Below are positions 1 to 6,440 of a stretch of DNA of 10,978 bases, in pieces. The notes under the pieces were generated by a model. It saw only the letters and a program-made list of their open reading frames with translations. It was not told the DNA's origin and did no database searches. Position 1 is the first letter of the stretch. Each line of letters opens with the position of its first letter. The position numbers and the translations under genes were made by a program. The DNA is from Planctomicrobium sp. (lineage in GTDB: Bacteria; Planctomycetota; Planctomycetia; Planctomycetales; Planctomycetaceae): positions 1-10,978 of the forward strand of contig JAJDEL010000043.1 of assembly GCA_029259835.1 (NCBI GenBank). The letters run 5' to 3'.

Positions 1-370
1 CATCTGTCCCGGCAGTTCCTTGAACAAGCAGTGTCGAAGTCCCGCAAATCGCGGTTGCCAAATGCTCGCTGACCCAGCTTTTCGCCGTCCCAGGGATTCC
101 ATACAGCAACAACGCCCGATCCGTTGCCAGCGTCGCAATCGCGATCTCGATGAGTCGCTCATTCCCGATATATTTCGGAGATATTTCGGTCCCATCCTCC
201 AGTGTACCACCGAGCAAATACGTTTTTACGGCCCAGGGGGAAAGCTTCCAATTCGGCGGTTTCTGACGATCATCAAACTCGGCGAGTGAGCGAAGTTCAT
301 GAGCATACTCCTGCTCTGCATGAAGTCGGAGAAATTCAGCAGCAGCGGAGTCTTTTTTCGTTTTGGGCAT
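1..370 (-). CDS. MoxR-family AAA+ ATPase, YehL type (N-terminal part, runs off the window)
   Basis: This is the first 123 codons of an AAA+ ATPase; the rest lies beyond base 1. The start ATG is at 370. The N-terminus is charged, followed by WKLSPWAVKTYLLGG around residues 41-55 and then the ATPase core. The Walker A motif is GIPGTAKS at residues 91-98, followed by SEHLATAICG and VQGTAGTD, which I recognise from the YehL branch of MoxR ATPases. Walker B, sensor and arginine-finger motifs are outside the window. MoxR ATPases are ring-forming chaperone-like proteins that usually work with a VWA-domain partner. The SWIM and DUF5691 genes further right on the same strand are the usual neighbours, so I infer that this gene belongs with them although 4.5 kb separates them. 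No good ribosome binding site precedes the ATG. The family call is firm; the cellular role is not known. Confidence 0.88.
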   Translation of the reverse strand, partial: MPKTKKDSAAAEFLRLHAEQEYAHELRSLAEFDDRQKPPNWKLSPWAVKTYLLGGTLEDGTEISPKYIGNERLIEIAIATLATDRALLLYGIPGTAKSWVSEHLATAICGTSTLLVQGTAGTD

Positions 371-429
371 TGGATTCGACGGTAAGTATTCAAGAGTAGG
401 GTGCGGTGCAACAAGTCGACGTCAGTGTA

Positions 430-483
430 CCGGTTGTATCGGCAGATACTACCACCCCAAGTGTGACGTTGATACTTAACCGG
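430..483. repeat. Imperfect inverted repeat in the region upstream of the ATPase gene
   Basis: CCGGTTGTATC at 430-440 is the inverse of GATACTTAACCGG at 471-483 apart from a two-base bulge, with a 30-base spacer. It lies between the ATPase start (370) and the small gene ending at 606, where the ATPase promoter would have to be if the gene is now transcribed on its own. It could be an operator or a fragment of an intergenic repeat. Nothing else in 371-533 is recognisable. Confidence 0.3.
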
Positions 484-533
484 CTGGCTTGCGAAACCCA
501 CCGCTTCGTGCTGAATTCATCAGCATCTGACTC

Positions 534-567
534 GTTTGTTGGGTTTCGCTTCGCTCCACCCAACCTA
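534..567. repeat. Hairpin repeat, family A, copy 1
   Basis: A 34-base element with the palindromic arms GTTGGGT (538-544) and ACCCAAC (558-564). It matches the element at 1240-1273 in 31 of 34 positions and in the same orientation. The two copies flank the small gene at 606-1082. Elements with GTTGGGT/ACCCAAC arms are common intergenic repeats in many bacteria; assigning this one to a REP/RAYT system is inference. It lies 39 bases beyond the stop codon of the small gene and could also act as a transcription terminator, although no T-run follows. Confidence 0.75.
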
Positions 568-605
568 CTGTCATTAAGATTTTCACCTTCCGGATTGGAT
601 ACTTG

Positions 606-1082
606 CTATACCCACACATCGGACAAGTTCCCGAGTGATTCTTTTAACACACCTAATAGTTCCTCTTTAGAAATATCCATTGTAAACACCGAGCCCGTTT
701 CTTCGGATGGAATATGGCGTGAATCCCAATATGACCACAGTAGAACTCCGTCTGAACCTTGCTCAAGGAAGAAGCACCTAGCCGGGCAGGTACTCACGTC
801 ATAGCATAGAACTTGGTGTAACTCATTCTCTTCCTCGTCAAATCGCTTGAAGATTTCAGGTAGACGCAATCCGTGAAGATCTGGTCGCCCAAGATCATTG
901 TTTTCAAGTCGTCTGATTTCGTTCTGCAACTTGGTGTAGAAGGATGGAAGATAAACAACATCGTCAATCGGGTTTATCGGTTGCCCCGCTGACCATATTG
1001 TGATGTGCTGGTGTTGTTTCGATTCGCTCCAGTACGGCCCAATCTCGAACGCAAATCGTGTCTTATCGCCAACAATATTCAT
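606..1082 (-). CDS. Small protein, possibly an Imm42-like immunity protein
   Basis: A 158-residue soluble protein with no signal peptide or membrane helix. I chose the ATG at 1082 because GAGGA lies 8 bases upstream; an in-frame ATG at 1109 sits inside a hairpin repeat and has no such site. The opening MNIVGDKTRFAFEIGPYW, with the pattern GDxxxFAxE, recalls polymorphic-toxin immunity proteins of the Imm42 type (from memory of the family, not a search). The middle has a charged helix (FYTKLQNEIRRLENND, about 48-63), then a CFFLEQGSDGVLLWSYWD strand region (103-120) and a C-terminal helix (ISKEELLGVLKESLGNL). No toxin gene lies beside it. The gene stands alone between two direct copies of a hairpin repeat, which suggests a mobile or shuffled cassette. 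That it is a real gene is likely; the immunity assignment is tentative. Confidence 0.7.
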   Translation of the reverse strand: MNIVGDKTRFAFEIGPYWSESKQHQHITIWSAGQPINPIDDVVYLPSFYTKLQNEIRRLENNDLGRPDLHGLRLPEIFKRFDEEENELHQVLCYDVSTCPARCFFLEQGSDGVLLWSYWDSRHIPSEETGSVFTMDISKEELLGVLKESLGNLSDVWV

Positions 1083-1090
1083 TAACCGTT

Positions 1091-1095
1091 TCCTC
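1091..1095 (-). promoter_or_regulatory. Ribosome binding site that fixes the start of the small immunity-like gene
   Basis: On the minus strand this reads GAGGA, 8 bases before the ATG at 1082. It is the best Shine-Dalgarno match among the minus-strand genes here and decides in favour of the 1082 start over the ATG at 1109. Confidence 0.7.
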
Positions 1096-1102
1096 GGGTC
1101 GG

Positions 1103-1134
1103 GTGGCACGCTCTGAGTGGAGCGCAGCGGAAGG
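1103..1134. repeat. Hairpin repeat, family B, copy 1
   Basis: A 32-base element beginning GTGGCACGCTC and ending AGCGGAAGG. It contains the stem CGCTC/GAGCG around a six-base loop. It matches 4633-4664 in 29 of 32 positions in the same orientation. It starts just upstream of the ribosome binding site of the gene at 606-1082, so the mRNA leader of that gene may contain the hairpin. Confidence 0.7.
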
Positions 1135-1239
1135 GGTGCTGCTCTTCATTAGGATTCGTCTACACATCATTCACCGGCGTTGCCTCGATTCAAATTCTTC
1201 TGCAATTGCACGTGGGTCGGTTTTCTCCACGCTCAACTT

Positions 1240-1273
1240 GTTTGTTGGGTTACGCTTTGCTGCACCCAACCTA
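1240..1273. repeat. Hairpin repeat, family A, copy 2
   Basis: Second copy of the element at 534-567, with three mismatches over 34 bases and intact arms GTTGGGT (1244-1250) and ACCCAAC (1264-1270). It lies 38 bases beyond the stop codon of the LVIVD gene, just as copy 1 lies 39 bases beyond the stop of the small gene. This matching 3' position suggests a role as an mRNA 3'-end structure or a preferred landing site next to terminators. Confidence 0.75.
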
Positions 1274-1310
1274 GGACCATTGAGTCTAATTCATATTGGC
1301 TCCCATTCCC

Positions 1311-2372
1311 TTACTCATGCTCCAAGGCGTCTCGGTCAAAGATCACGAGGCTGTTTCCTTCTCGAGAGGCGACGAACAATAAGTTGCCTCGGACTGCTAC
1401 GCCATAGGTTTTCTTTAACAGAACCGGGTCACGGTAGGCAGTCAAGTATAAAGGCTTCTTAGAGTTGGAAATGTCTAGCACGACCACGCCGTGACCTTCA
1501 ACCATCGGTAAATAAGCTCGGTTGCCAGAGACGATACAGCGGTTCGGTTTCCCGAGTCTCTGGTTCACTAATTTGGCATGAAGTTTGGGATTGTTTGGTT
1601 CGGTGACGTCAAAAACAAGAAAAGCGTTTTTGTCCCAGTTGACGGAATAAAACATGTTGTCGACGATTTGGCCACTTACATGACCAATGTCTGGTCCAAA
1701 GACTTGCGTCACGAATCGCGGCTTGGCTGGGTTCTTGACATCGACAACGGACAAACGATTTCGTTTGCCGAAGATCGTGCCGACGTATGCGTAATCTTTA
1801 TGGAGTAGTACGCTGAACGGACCATCATCCTCAGTCGTCACTTCCACAGAGCCAACAACGACGGGCTTCATAGAATCACGGACATCAATCACGAAGAGTT
1901 TCTTCTCTTGCAAGTTTGTGATGTAGCAATAGCCGTCACGATACGTTGCTTTATAGAGTACCCCTTGACCGCCGATGGTCACTGAACTGAGCAGACGCGG
2001 AGCCGACTTATCAGTGACATCAATAATGAGCAATCGATGGCTGCTCATGGACGTCAGGAAAATCGTGCTTCCGTTGATTGCAAATCCTGCGGCTGATCCA
2101 AGTTTGGGATGAGTGAAACTGGAGACCACTTTGGGGTGGGAAGGATCCTTAATGGAACAAATCGTGAGCCGCTGACCTTCGCGACACGGCAGGTACGCAT
2201 AGTCACCTTTAAGAAAAACATCCTCAGTCCCGCGCAAATTGACCGAATCAACCAGCTGACCGACAATAGAAGGCGGTGTTTCGGCTTTTAAAGCTCCTCC
2301 TTCATGAACAAACAGAACGCCAGCAAGTGCAAGCATAGTCGCGAACAGTTTATTGAGCATTTGCAAATTCAT
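1311..2372 (-). CDS. Secreted LVIVD-repeat beta-propeller protein
   Basis: A 353-residue protein starting MNLQMLNKLF, with a signal peptide of about 30 residues (LFATMLALAGVLFV, then a small-residue region near ALKA). After it come seven repeats with the LVIVD signature: an aromatic strand (YAYLP, IFLTS, CYITN, YAYVG, FYSVN, RAYLP, LFVAS) followed by LxIxDV-type strands such as LLIIDVTD, LFVIDVRD, LSVVDVKN, FLVFDVTE and VVVLDISN. Seven repeats fit one closed seven-bladed propeller, probably extracytoplasmic. The ligand is unknown. The open frame extends upstream to 2573, but that extension runs through a remnant of another gene and would bury the signal peptide, so I chose 2372; 2360 is an alternative. 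No clear ribosome binding site is visible. The fold call is strong. No enzymatic residues are apparent, so it is more likely a binding or scaffold protein. Confidence 0.88.
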   Translation of the reverse strand: MNLQMLNKLFATMLALAGVLFVHEGGALKAETPPSIVGQLVDSVNLRGTEDVFLKGDYAYLPCREGQRLTICSIKDPSHPKVVSSFTHPKLGSAAGFAINGSTIFLTSMSSHRLLIIDVTDKSAPRLLSSVTIGGQGVLYKATYRDGYCYITNLQEKKLFVIDVRDSMKPVVVGSVEVTTEDDGPFSVLLHKDYAYVGTIFGKRNRLSVVDVKNPAKPRFVTQVFGPDIGHVSGQIVDNMFYSVNWDKNAFLVFDVTEPNNPKLHAKLVNQRLGKPNRCIVSGNRAYLPMVEGHGVVVLDISNSKKPLYLTAYRDPVLLKKTYGVAVRGNLLFVASREGNSLVIFDRDALEHE

Positions 2373-2403
2373 TAGTTGTGGTTGTCTTTGAATTGAAATG
2401 GAC

Positions 2404-2478
2404 TTATTGCTGTGTAGATTCTTTGCTTCGTTGTAGCTCAACTTCACGGTAAAATCTTGCTCGGAACTGGATTCTTTT
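2404..2478 (-). pseudogene. Displaced 3' end of a DUF5691 gene
   Basis: Read on the minus strand this encodes 24 residues and a stop. It begins with K, then RIQFRARFYREVELQ, which is identical to residues near the C-terminus of the intact DUF5691 protein; it then continues RSKESTQQ and TAA, where the intact gene has KIS and TGA. Bases 2431-2475 match 4866-4910 at 40 of 45 positions. All five mismatches are synonymous in the DUF5691 frame (codons for Phe, Tyr, Arg, Glu and Leu), and the frame is unbroken. This shows that the copy comes from a real, selected gene 3' end and not from chance. Similarity stops sharply at 2475-2478. It has no start codon and is not expressed as a protein. It marks one edge of the MutS-bearing segment. 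Confidence 0.8.
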
Positions 2479-2793
2479 GGGACGAGTGGCACGAAACGCC
2501 GTTCGGGAACTAAGCCGACGGTTTCAGGACCGGTTTTAGTCTTGTCCGTGGGGCGTAGCGGTGAGCAGACCATAGCAATCCAAATGGCCCATGTGAGTCG
2601 CCCACCTCAGCAACTTGAGGCATGGAGGTCGAGCTCCTGATTTGAGGGAAGTCGTCGACCTATAACCTATAAGTGTAGGTGATTCACGAAGTTTCTTGTA
2701 AGAATGTTCCAACCGTTGTTGAGTTCCTCTCGTACGACATCCACCGGACGCTGAAGGTGCTTCCGACCGATAATTCATTAAGGCTGCCAGAGG
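2479..2793. other. Non-coding stretch between the LVIVD and MutS-like genes
   Basis: These 315 bases carry no gene I can support. On the left is GGACGAGTGGCACG (2480-2493), repeated on the far side of the MutS gene. Further right are a short palindrome CCTCA/TTGAGG around 2615-2635 and a tandem CCTATAA pair near 2658-2672. Promoters for the divergent LVIVD and MutS-like genes would have to lie somewhere in 2373-2793, but I see no convincing -35/-10 pair. The minus-strand open frame crossing this stretch is antisense to the MutS-like gene and looks spurious. Confidence 0.55.
2480..2493. repeat. 14-base direct repeat, left copy, flanking the MutS-like gene
   Basis: GGACGAGTGGCACG occurs here and again at 4627-4640, exact and in the same orientation. 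It lies two bases from the end of the DUF5691 remnant. The right copy runs into hairpin repeat family B (GTGGCACG is the start of that element), so this may be a decayed end of the same family and not an attachment site. Confidence 0.6.
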
Positions 2794-4542
2794 ATGGATG
2801 GAATTTCTACGAAGAAGGCAAGGAATCCAGGTAATCAATGTCGAAGTCTTCTCCAAAAGCGCCTGGAATATGCCCAACGATTGAAGCGGCAGTTGAAGCG
2901 ATTGATTAAGACCAAGAAAATTTCCATCTACACCGTGGTAGGATTCTCGGTCTTCGACCCAGGCGCAGCTTTTCTCCTTTTTCCGCTGGCAGTTGTGCTC
3001 ATCCCTGCTGTATTTCTGCGACATCGGATGGCCAGCAAGCTTTATCAAGAGGGCCTGGCGGTTGAGTTTTATCGAAATGCAATAGCCCGGATGGAGGATC
3101 GTTGGGTTGGACGGGGCGACGCAGGCGTCCGATATCTCACTTCTGATCCGCTCTTTGCAGATGATCTGGATCTTTTTGGACGAGGTTCATTGTTCCAGCT
3201 TCTCTGTGCGGCTCGCACGTCCATTGGAAAAGACACACTCGCCAGCTGGCTACTACGCTCGGGTACGGTTGCAGAGATCCGTGAGCGTCAGGAGGCGGTG
3301 CGTGAACTGAGTCAACGCCTCGACATCCGAGAATCATTGGCCGTTTTAGAGTTTGACCGCGAAAAGTTTAGACTGGATGTGTTGGCTGAATGGGGGAACG
3401 CAGCCGATCCTTCACGAGAGTCGACCGCTCGCTTCTTCGGAGTGAGTGTAGTTGTCTCTGCTGTCGTACTGTGGAGTTTCGTCGGATTCGGATTCTGGTT
3501 CATCGTTGGGGTCTTGCTGATGGAATTCGGACTCCGCACACTCCTTCGCGATCGTCTGCAAGCGAACGCGGTACCAGCGGCTGAGATGCTGCAAGCTCGC
3601 GCTGCACTTGCGATTATCCGGAATGCCGTGTGGCCGGTCTCTTTCCATTCACGTCTGTTGACTCAGATTCGCACGACAATCTGTTCACGAGAGGATGGTT
3701 CTACGCTCGTCCATGCCTTCTACGGATTCGTTGTCCGGAGTCCATTCCTGCTACTGATGGTTCGGCAGTTCACGTCTGGTGTCGACCGCTGGCGTAGGGA
3801 TGTTGCGGCCCAATCACAAGAGCGACTTTTGGCATGGGGACAGCTTGAGGCATTAGCCAGTCTGGCTCAGTATCGATTCGAACAACCGGATACGTCATTT
3901 CCGGAAGTGGTGTCAGCATCGCCATGCTTTGAAGCAACGCAAATCGGACATCCGCTGATTCCGGCCTCGAGACGCGTTACAAACGATGTCACACTGAACG
4001 ACTCCTTGCGCCTGCTCATGGTCAGCGGCTCCAACATGTCCGGGAAGAGTACAATGCTCAGGACAGTGGGCATCAACGCCGTTCTTGCCTTGGCTGGAGG
4101 ACCGGTCTGTGGTGAGCGGTTGCGCTTAACGCCCTTTGCGATCGGTACAGCAATGCGATTCCATGATTCACTTGAGCAGCAGACATCGCACTTCTATGCC
4201 GTGCTTACTCGGCTGCGCCGAATCATGCAGCTCCCCACTGATGGTCAGCCCTTGCTATTTCTTATCGACGAGATTCTACAAGGCACCAACTCACGAGACC
4301 GCGTCACAGGTGCTGAGGCCCTCGCGAAGGCTCTTTTAAAGCGCAACTCAGTAGGATTCATCACAACCCACGACCTGGAGTTGACTCGAATCGTCGACTC
4401 ACTAGGAGAACACGCAGCGAACGTCAATTTTGTTGATCAACTTGTCGATGATGAACTCCATTTCGACTACATCATGCGGCCCGGAGTCGTGCAGTCTGGC
4501 AATGCGCTCGTCCTCATGCGCAAGATGGGGCTCGATGTCTAA
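2794..4542 (+). CDS. Membrane-anchored MutS-family ATPase
   Basis: A 582-residue protein with a C-terminal MutS-type ABC ATPase domain: Walker A GSNMSGKST (412-420), Walker B LLFLIDE (487-493) followed by ILQGTNSRDR, and the H-loop TTHD (524-527). The N-terminus lacks the mismatch-binding domain with its Phe-x-Glu motif. Instead it has a basic helix (about 20-42), hydrophobic segments at about 44-75 and 213-247, and the conserved patch DRWVGRG...DLDLFGRGSLFQLL (102-136). This layout matches the short MutS-like proteins with transmembrane helices, distinct from MutS1 and MutS2, that occur in Planctomycetes and Bacteroidetes. Their substrate is not established, so a role in mismatch repair should not be assumed. 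The ATG at 2794 gives the full family-like N-terminus, although its ribosome binding site is poorly placed. It is transcribed against its neighbours and lies between two copies of the DUF5691 3' end. Confidence 0.88.
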   Translation: MDGISTKKARNPGNQCRSLLQKRLEYAQRLKRQLKRLIKTKKISIYTVVGFSVFDPGAAFLLFPLAVVLIPAVFLRHRMASKLYQEGLAVEFYRNAIARMEDRWVGRGDAGVRYLTSDPLFADDLDLFGRGSLFQLLCAARTSIGKDTLASWLLRSGTVAEIRERQEAVRELSQRLDIRESLAVLEFDREKFRLDVLAEWGNAADPSRESTARFFGVSVVVSAVVLWSFVGFGFWFIVGVLLMEFGLRTLLRDRLQANAVPAAEMLQARAALAIIRNAVWPVSFHSRLLTQIRTTICSREDGSTLVHAFYGFVVRSPFLLLMVRQFTSGVDRWRRDVAAQSQERLLAWGQLEALASLAQYRFEQPDTSFPEVVSASPCFEATQIGHPLIPASRRVTNDVTLNDSLRLLMVSGSNMSGKSTMLRTVGINAVLALAGGPVCGERLRLTPFAIGTAMRFHDSLEQQTSHFYAVLTRLRRIMQLPTDGQPLLFLIDEILQGTNSRDRVTGAEALAKALLKRNSVGFITTHDLELTRIVDSLGEHAANVNFVDQLVDDELHFDYIMRPGVVQSGNALVLMRKMGLDV

Positions 4543-4626
4543 AGCAGCTCCTAGCGAAGGACGAACTGTAATGTCTACCGGTGATTTGCTGATCTGCGTC
4601 GGACAAATCGAGCTGGACCGCCAGCA

Positions 4627-4640
4627 GGACGAGTGGCACG
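4627..4640. repeat. 14-base direct repeat, right copy, flanking the MutS-like gene
   Basis: Exact copy of GGACGAGTGGCACG at 2480-2493. It overlaps the first eight bases of hairpin repeat family B. Confidence 0.6.
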
Positions 4641-4664
4641 CTCAGACTGGAGCGAAGCGGAAGG
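4633..4664. repeat. Hairpin repeat, family B, copy 2
   Basis: Matches 1103-1134 at 29 of 32 positions. The stem CGCTC/GAGCG is conserved exactly while two of the three differences fall in the loop. Conservation of the stem over the loop suggests that the folded form matters. It is placed 90 bases after the stop of the MutS-like gene. Confidence 0.7.
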
Positions 4665-4853
4665 ATGGGCGTGGCGGATTCCAGTGTTGGCTTTCATTCT
4701 TCCGCCATCGGTAATGTCCAATTGAAGAGTCGCGACTTGTCTGTTGCTGAACTCCGGACTCTCATTTTCTCTCTTTGTCTTCTGAACATACCAGCTTCAA
4801 CTCTACCTTCACCACGACCATGACTCCACTTCGTTCCGTGCTGGGCGGGCCAC

Positions 4854-6440
4854 TCAACTGATCTTTTGTAACTCAACCTCTCGATAGAATCTTGCTCGGA
4901 ACTGGATTCTTTCGATGAAGTGAGTGATCTGGCGTTCCATGTTCGCGAGTTGCCAGGGGGGGACTCCGTGGTCGCGGATTTTCCAGGGGGAGAGTGCGGT
5001 TTCGAAACATTCTTTCGGCAGGGCGACGGTGGCAATCGAGAGTGAGCCGAGCCAGTCGTAAACGGCGCGGTCACTGCGGGAACCGACCAGGCCACGCGTG
5101 ACGCGCAGGTACTCTTTTCCGAACGCTGCCGACCAGGGGGCTGGGACGAATGAGACCAATGTTGCAATCGGGAGGTTCGCCGGGTCTGGTTGGGATTGAA
5201 TCAGCCTGATGATTGAACGTTCCAGGTTGGGCTGGTCCGTGAAATTGGCGAGTTGTCCGAGGAAGTTTGATGCCTGATCTTTGACGTTTTGCTGCGGATG
5301 CTGCATCATCGCAGACCAATACTTCCAAAGTGGATCAAACCAATCGGAAGTTTCAGATTCAGGAGGGGAACTCTTTACGAACGCCTGCGTCCAACCGGTG
5401 ATGACATCGTGTGCGAAATCGTCGTTCAGGATACCGTTGATCAATTCCACAGGCTTTGCACGAAAATGCTCCTGCCAGAATTCCAGCGAAACGCGTTCAA
5501 CGAGTTCTTCCGTGAGTAATGCACGTAGCCCGCGATGACCGGGTGGTTTTCTGGGAACTCCGTCTTGTTCCCAATCTTTAGGGAGTTCTTCGGGCGGATG
5601 ACACGTCAGCCTGAATTTCGCTTGCGCGCCTGAACTGATTTGAAGCAACTGCTGCCCACGTTCGCGAAATCTTTGGGCACATTGCGATGTTGGAATCTGT
5701 GACAGCAAACTTCCGGCGGTGACTTTCACATGTTTGCTACGGTCCGAAAGAGTCTGCTCCAAAAATTCTTCATCGGCGGTACTCAGTCCAATAGCAAGTT
5801 GCTCCAACATTTGTTTGCGGTCGTCGGCTTTTTCCTTCTTGAAGCATCCTTGCAGCCACTGGAGACCGGTCGCTGCATCGATTTCACGAAGTTTACGAAG
5901 CGCACGACAACGCTGCGGGACGGTTCCTTCATTCCAGATTTCTTCGAGGTGCGGAATGTCTTCTTCAGCGTTCAGTTCCTGATCTTTGAGCCAACTCCAG
6001 TCGGGATTGAACTCGCTGAGCCAAACGCCTCTTTTCCCGACAACTTCGCGAATCGCGGTCTGCAATTTCCTGTCTGTGAGATCGAGAAGGTCAGGCAGCA
6101 AAATCGCAGGCACCGACAAACCGTGTATTTGAAACTCGCGTAAAATTTCCGGAAGCAGGTCTTTCTTATCTGTGTGGATGACTTCCTTCATCGTGCGGAT
6201 GAACGCGGCTGACCATGCCACACTCTCGTCATCGGGAGCCGGTTCCAACGGAGGAACGCTGCGAACTTCCTGCCCGGCACGTTGATAAACTGCTCGGCGC
6301 CCACATCGCAACAAGAATCTGGATTCCTCGGTCAACGAGTCGTCAGCTATTGTCAAACGGTCCGCTGAATTCGATTCGTCAATCGCAACGCCTGGGTGCT
6401 TGCCGGTGCCGACCAAAGCGGCTTTGAGAAGTTCGTTCAT
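4854..6440 (-). CDS. DUF5691-family helical protein of the SWIM/MoxR cluster
   Basis: A 528-residue, largely alpha-helical protein starting MNELLKAALVGTGKHPG. The segment KRGVWLSEFNPDWSWL and the helical-repeat middle (LEEIWNEGTVPQRCRALRKL, then HVKVTAGSLLSQIP) fit the DUF5691 family, which looks like an alpha-solenoid. No catalytic motif or signal peptide is visible. Its ATG overlaps the stop of the SWIM gene in an ATGA, so the two are probably translationally coupled. In other genomes this gene usually lies between SWIM and MoxR genes; here the next cluster gene is 4.5 kb away. Its last codons (4866-4910) are the resident copy of the duplicated segment. After ELQ the protein ends KIS, whereas the displaced copy ends RSKESTQQ, so the present C-terminus may have been acquired by recombination. 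The longer open frame reaching 6608 overlaps the SWIM gene and is not used. Confidence 0.85.
   Translation of the reverse strand: MNELLKAALVGTGKHPGVAIDESNSADRLTIADDSLTEESRFLLRCGRRAVYQRAGQEVRSVPPLEPAPDDESVAWSAAFIRTMKEVIHTDKKDLLPEILREFQIHGLSVPAILLPDLLDLTDRKLQTAIREVVGKRGVWLSEFNPDWSWLKDQELNAEEDIPHLEEIWNEGTVPQRCRALRKLREIDAATGLQWLQGCFKKEKADDRKQMLEQLAIGLSTADEEFLEQTLSDRSKHVKVTAGSLLSQIPTSQCAQRFRERGQQLLQISSGAQAKFRLTCHPPEELPKDWEQDGVPRKPPGHRGLRALLTEELVERVSLEFWQEHFRAKPVELINGILNDDFAHDVITGWTQAFVKSSPPESETSDWFDPLWKYWSAMMQHPQQNVKDQASNFLGQLANFTDQPNLERSIIRLIQSQPDPANLPIATLVSFVPAPWSAAFGKEYLRVTRGLVGSRSDRAVYDWLGSLSIATVALPKECFETALSPWKIRDHGVPPWQLANMERQITHFIERIQFRARFYREVELQKIS

Larger units (their letters stand above)
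4543..4853. other. Convergent intergenic region between the MutS-like and DUF5691 genes
   Basis: These 311 bases lie between two converging genes. They hold the right copy of the 14-base repeat and a copy of hairpin family B (4627-4664). The rest (about 4665-4853) contains a pyrimidine-rich stretch near 4760-4785 but no gene, tRNA or strong terminator that I can recognise. The minus-strand frame crossing 4694-5167 is an out-of-frame shadow of the DUF5691 gene. Confidence 0.55.

Noticed and set aside
171..191. Near-tandem ATATTTCGG pair
   Set aside because: It lies within the ATPase coding sequence and encodes the conserved-looking EISPKYIGNE segment, so it is a coding coincidence and not a regulatory repeat.
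2536..3048. 170-codon open frame on the minus strand
   Set aside because: It overlaps the N-terminus of the MutS-like gene in antisense and gives a low-complexity translation without a family resemblance.
371..4853. A CRISPR array or intact insertion sequence to explain the repeats
   Set aside because: The repeats are few, are unevenly spaced and have no spacer pattern. No transposase or integrase frame is present.
4694..5167. 157-codon open frame on the minus strand
   Set aside because: It is an out-of-frame reading of the DUF5691 3' end and reads Ser/Arg/Pro-rich nonsense.
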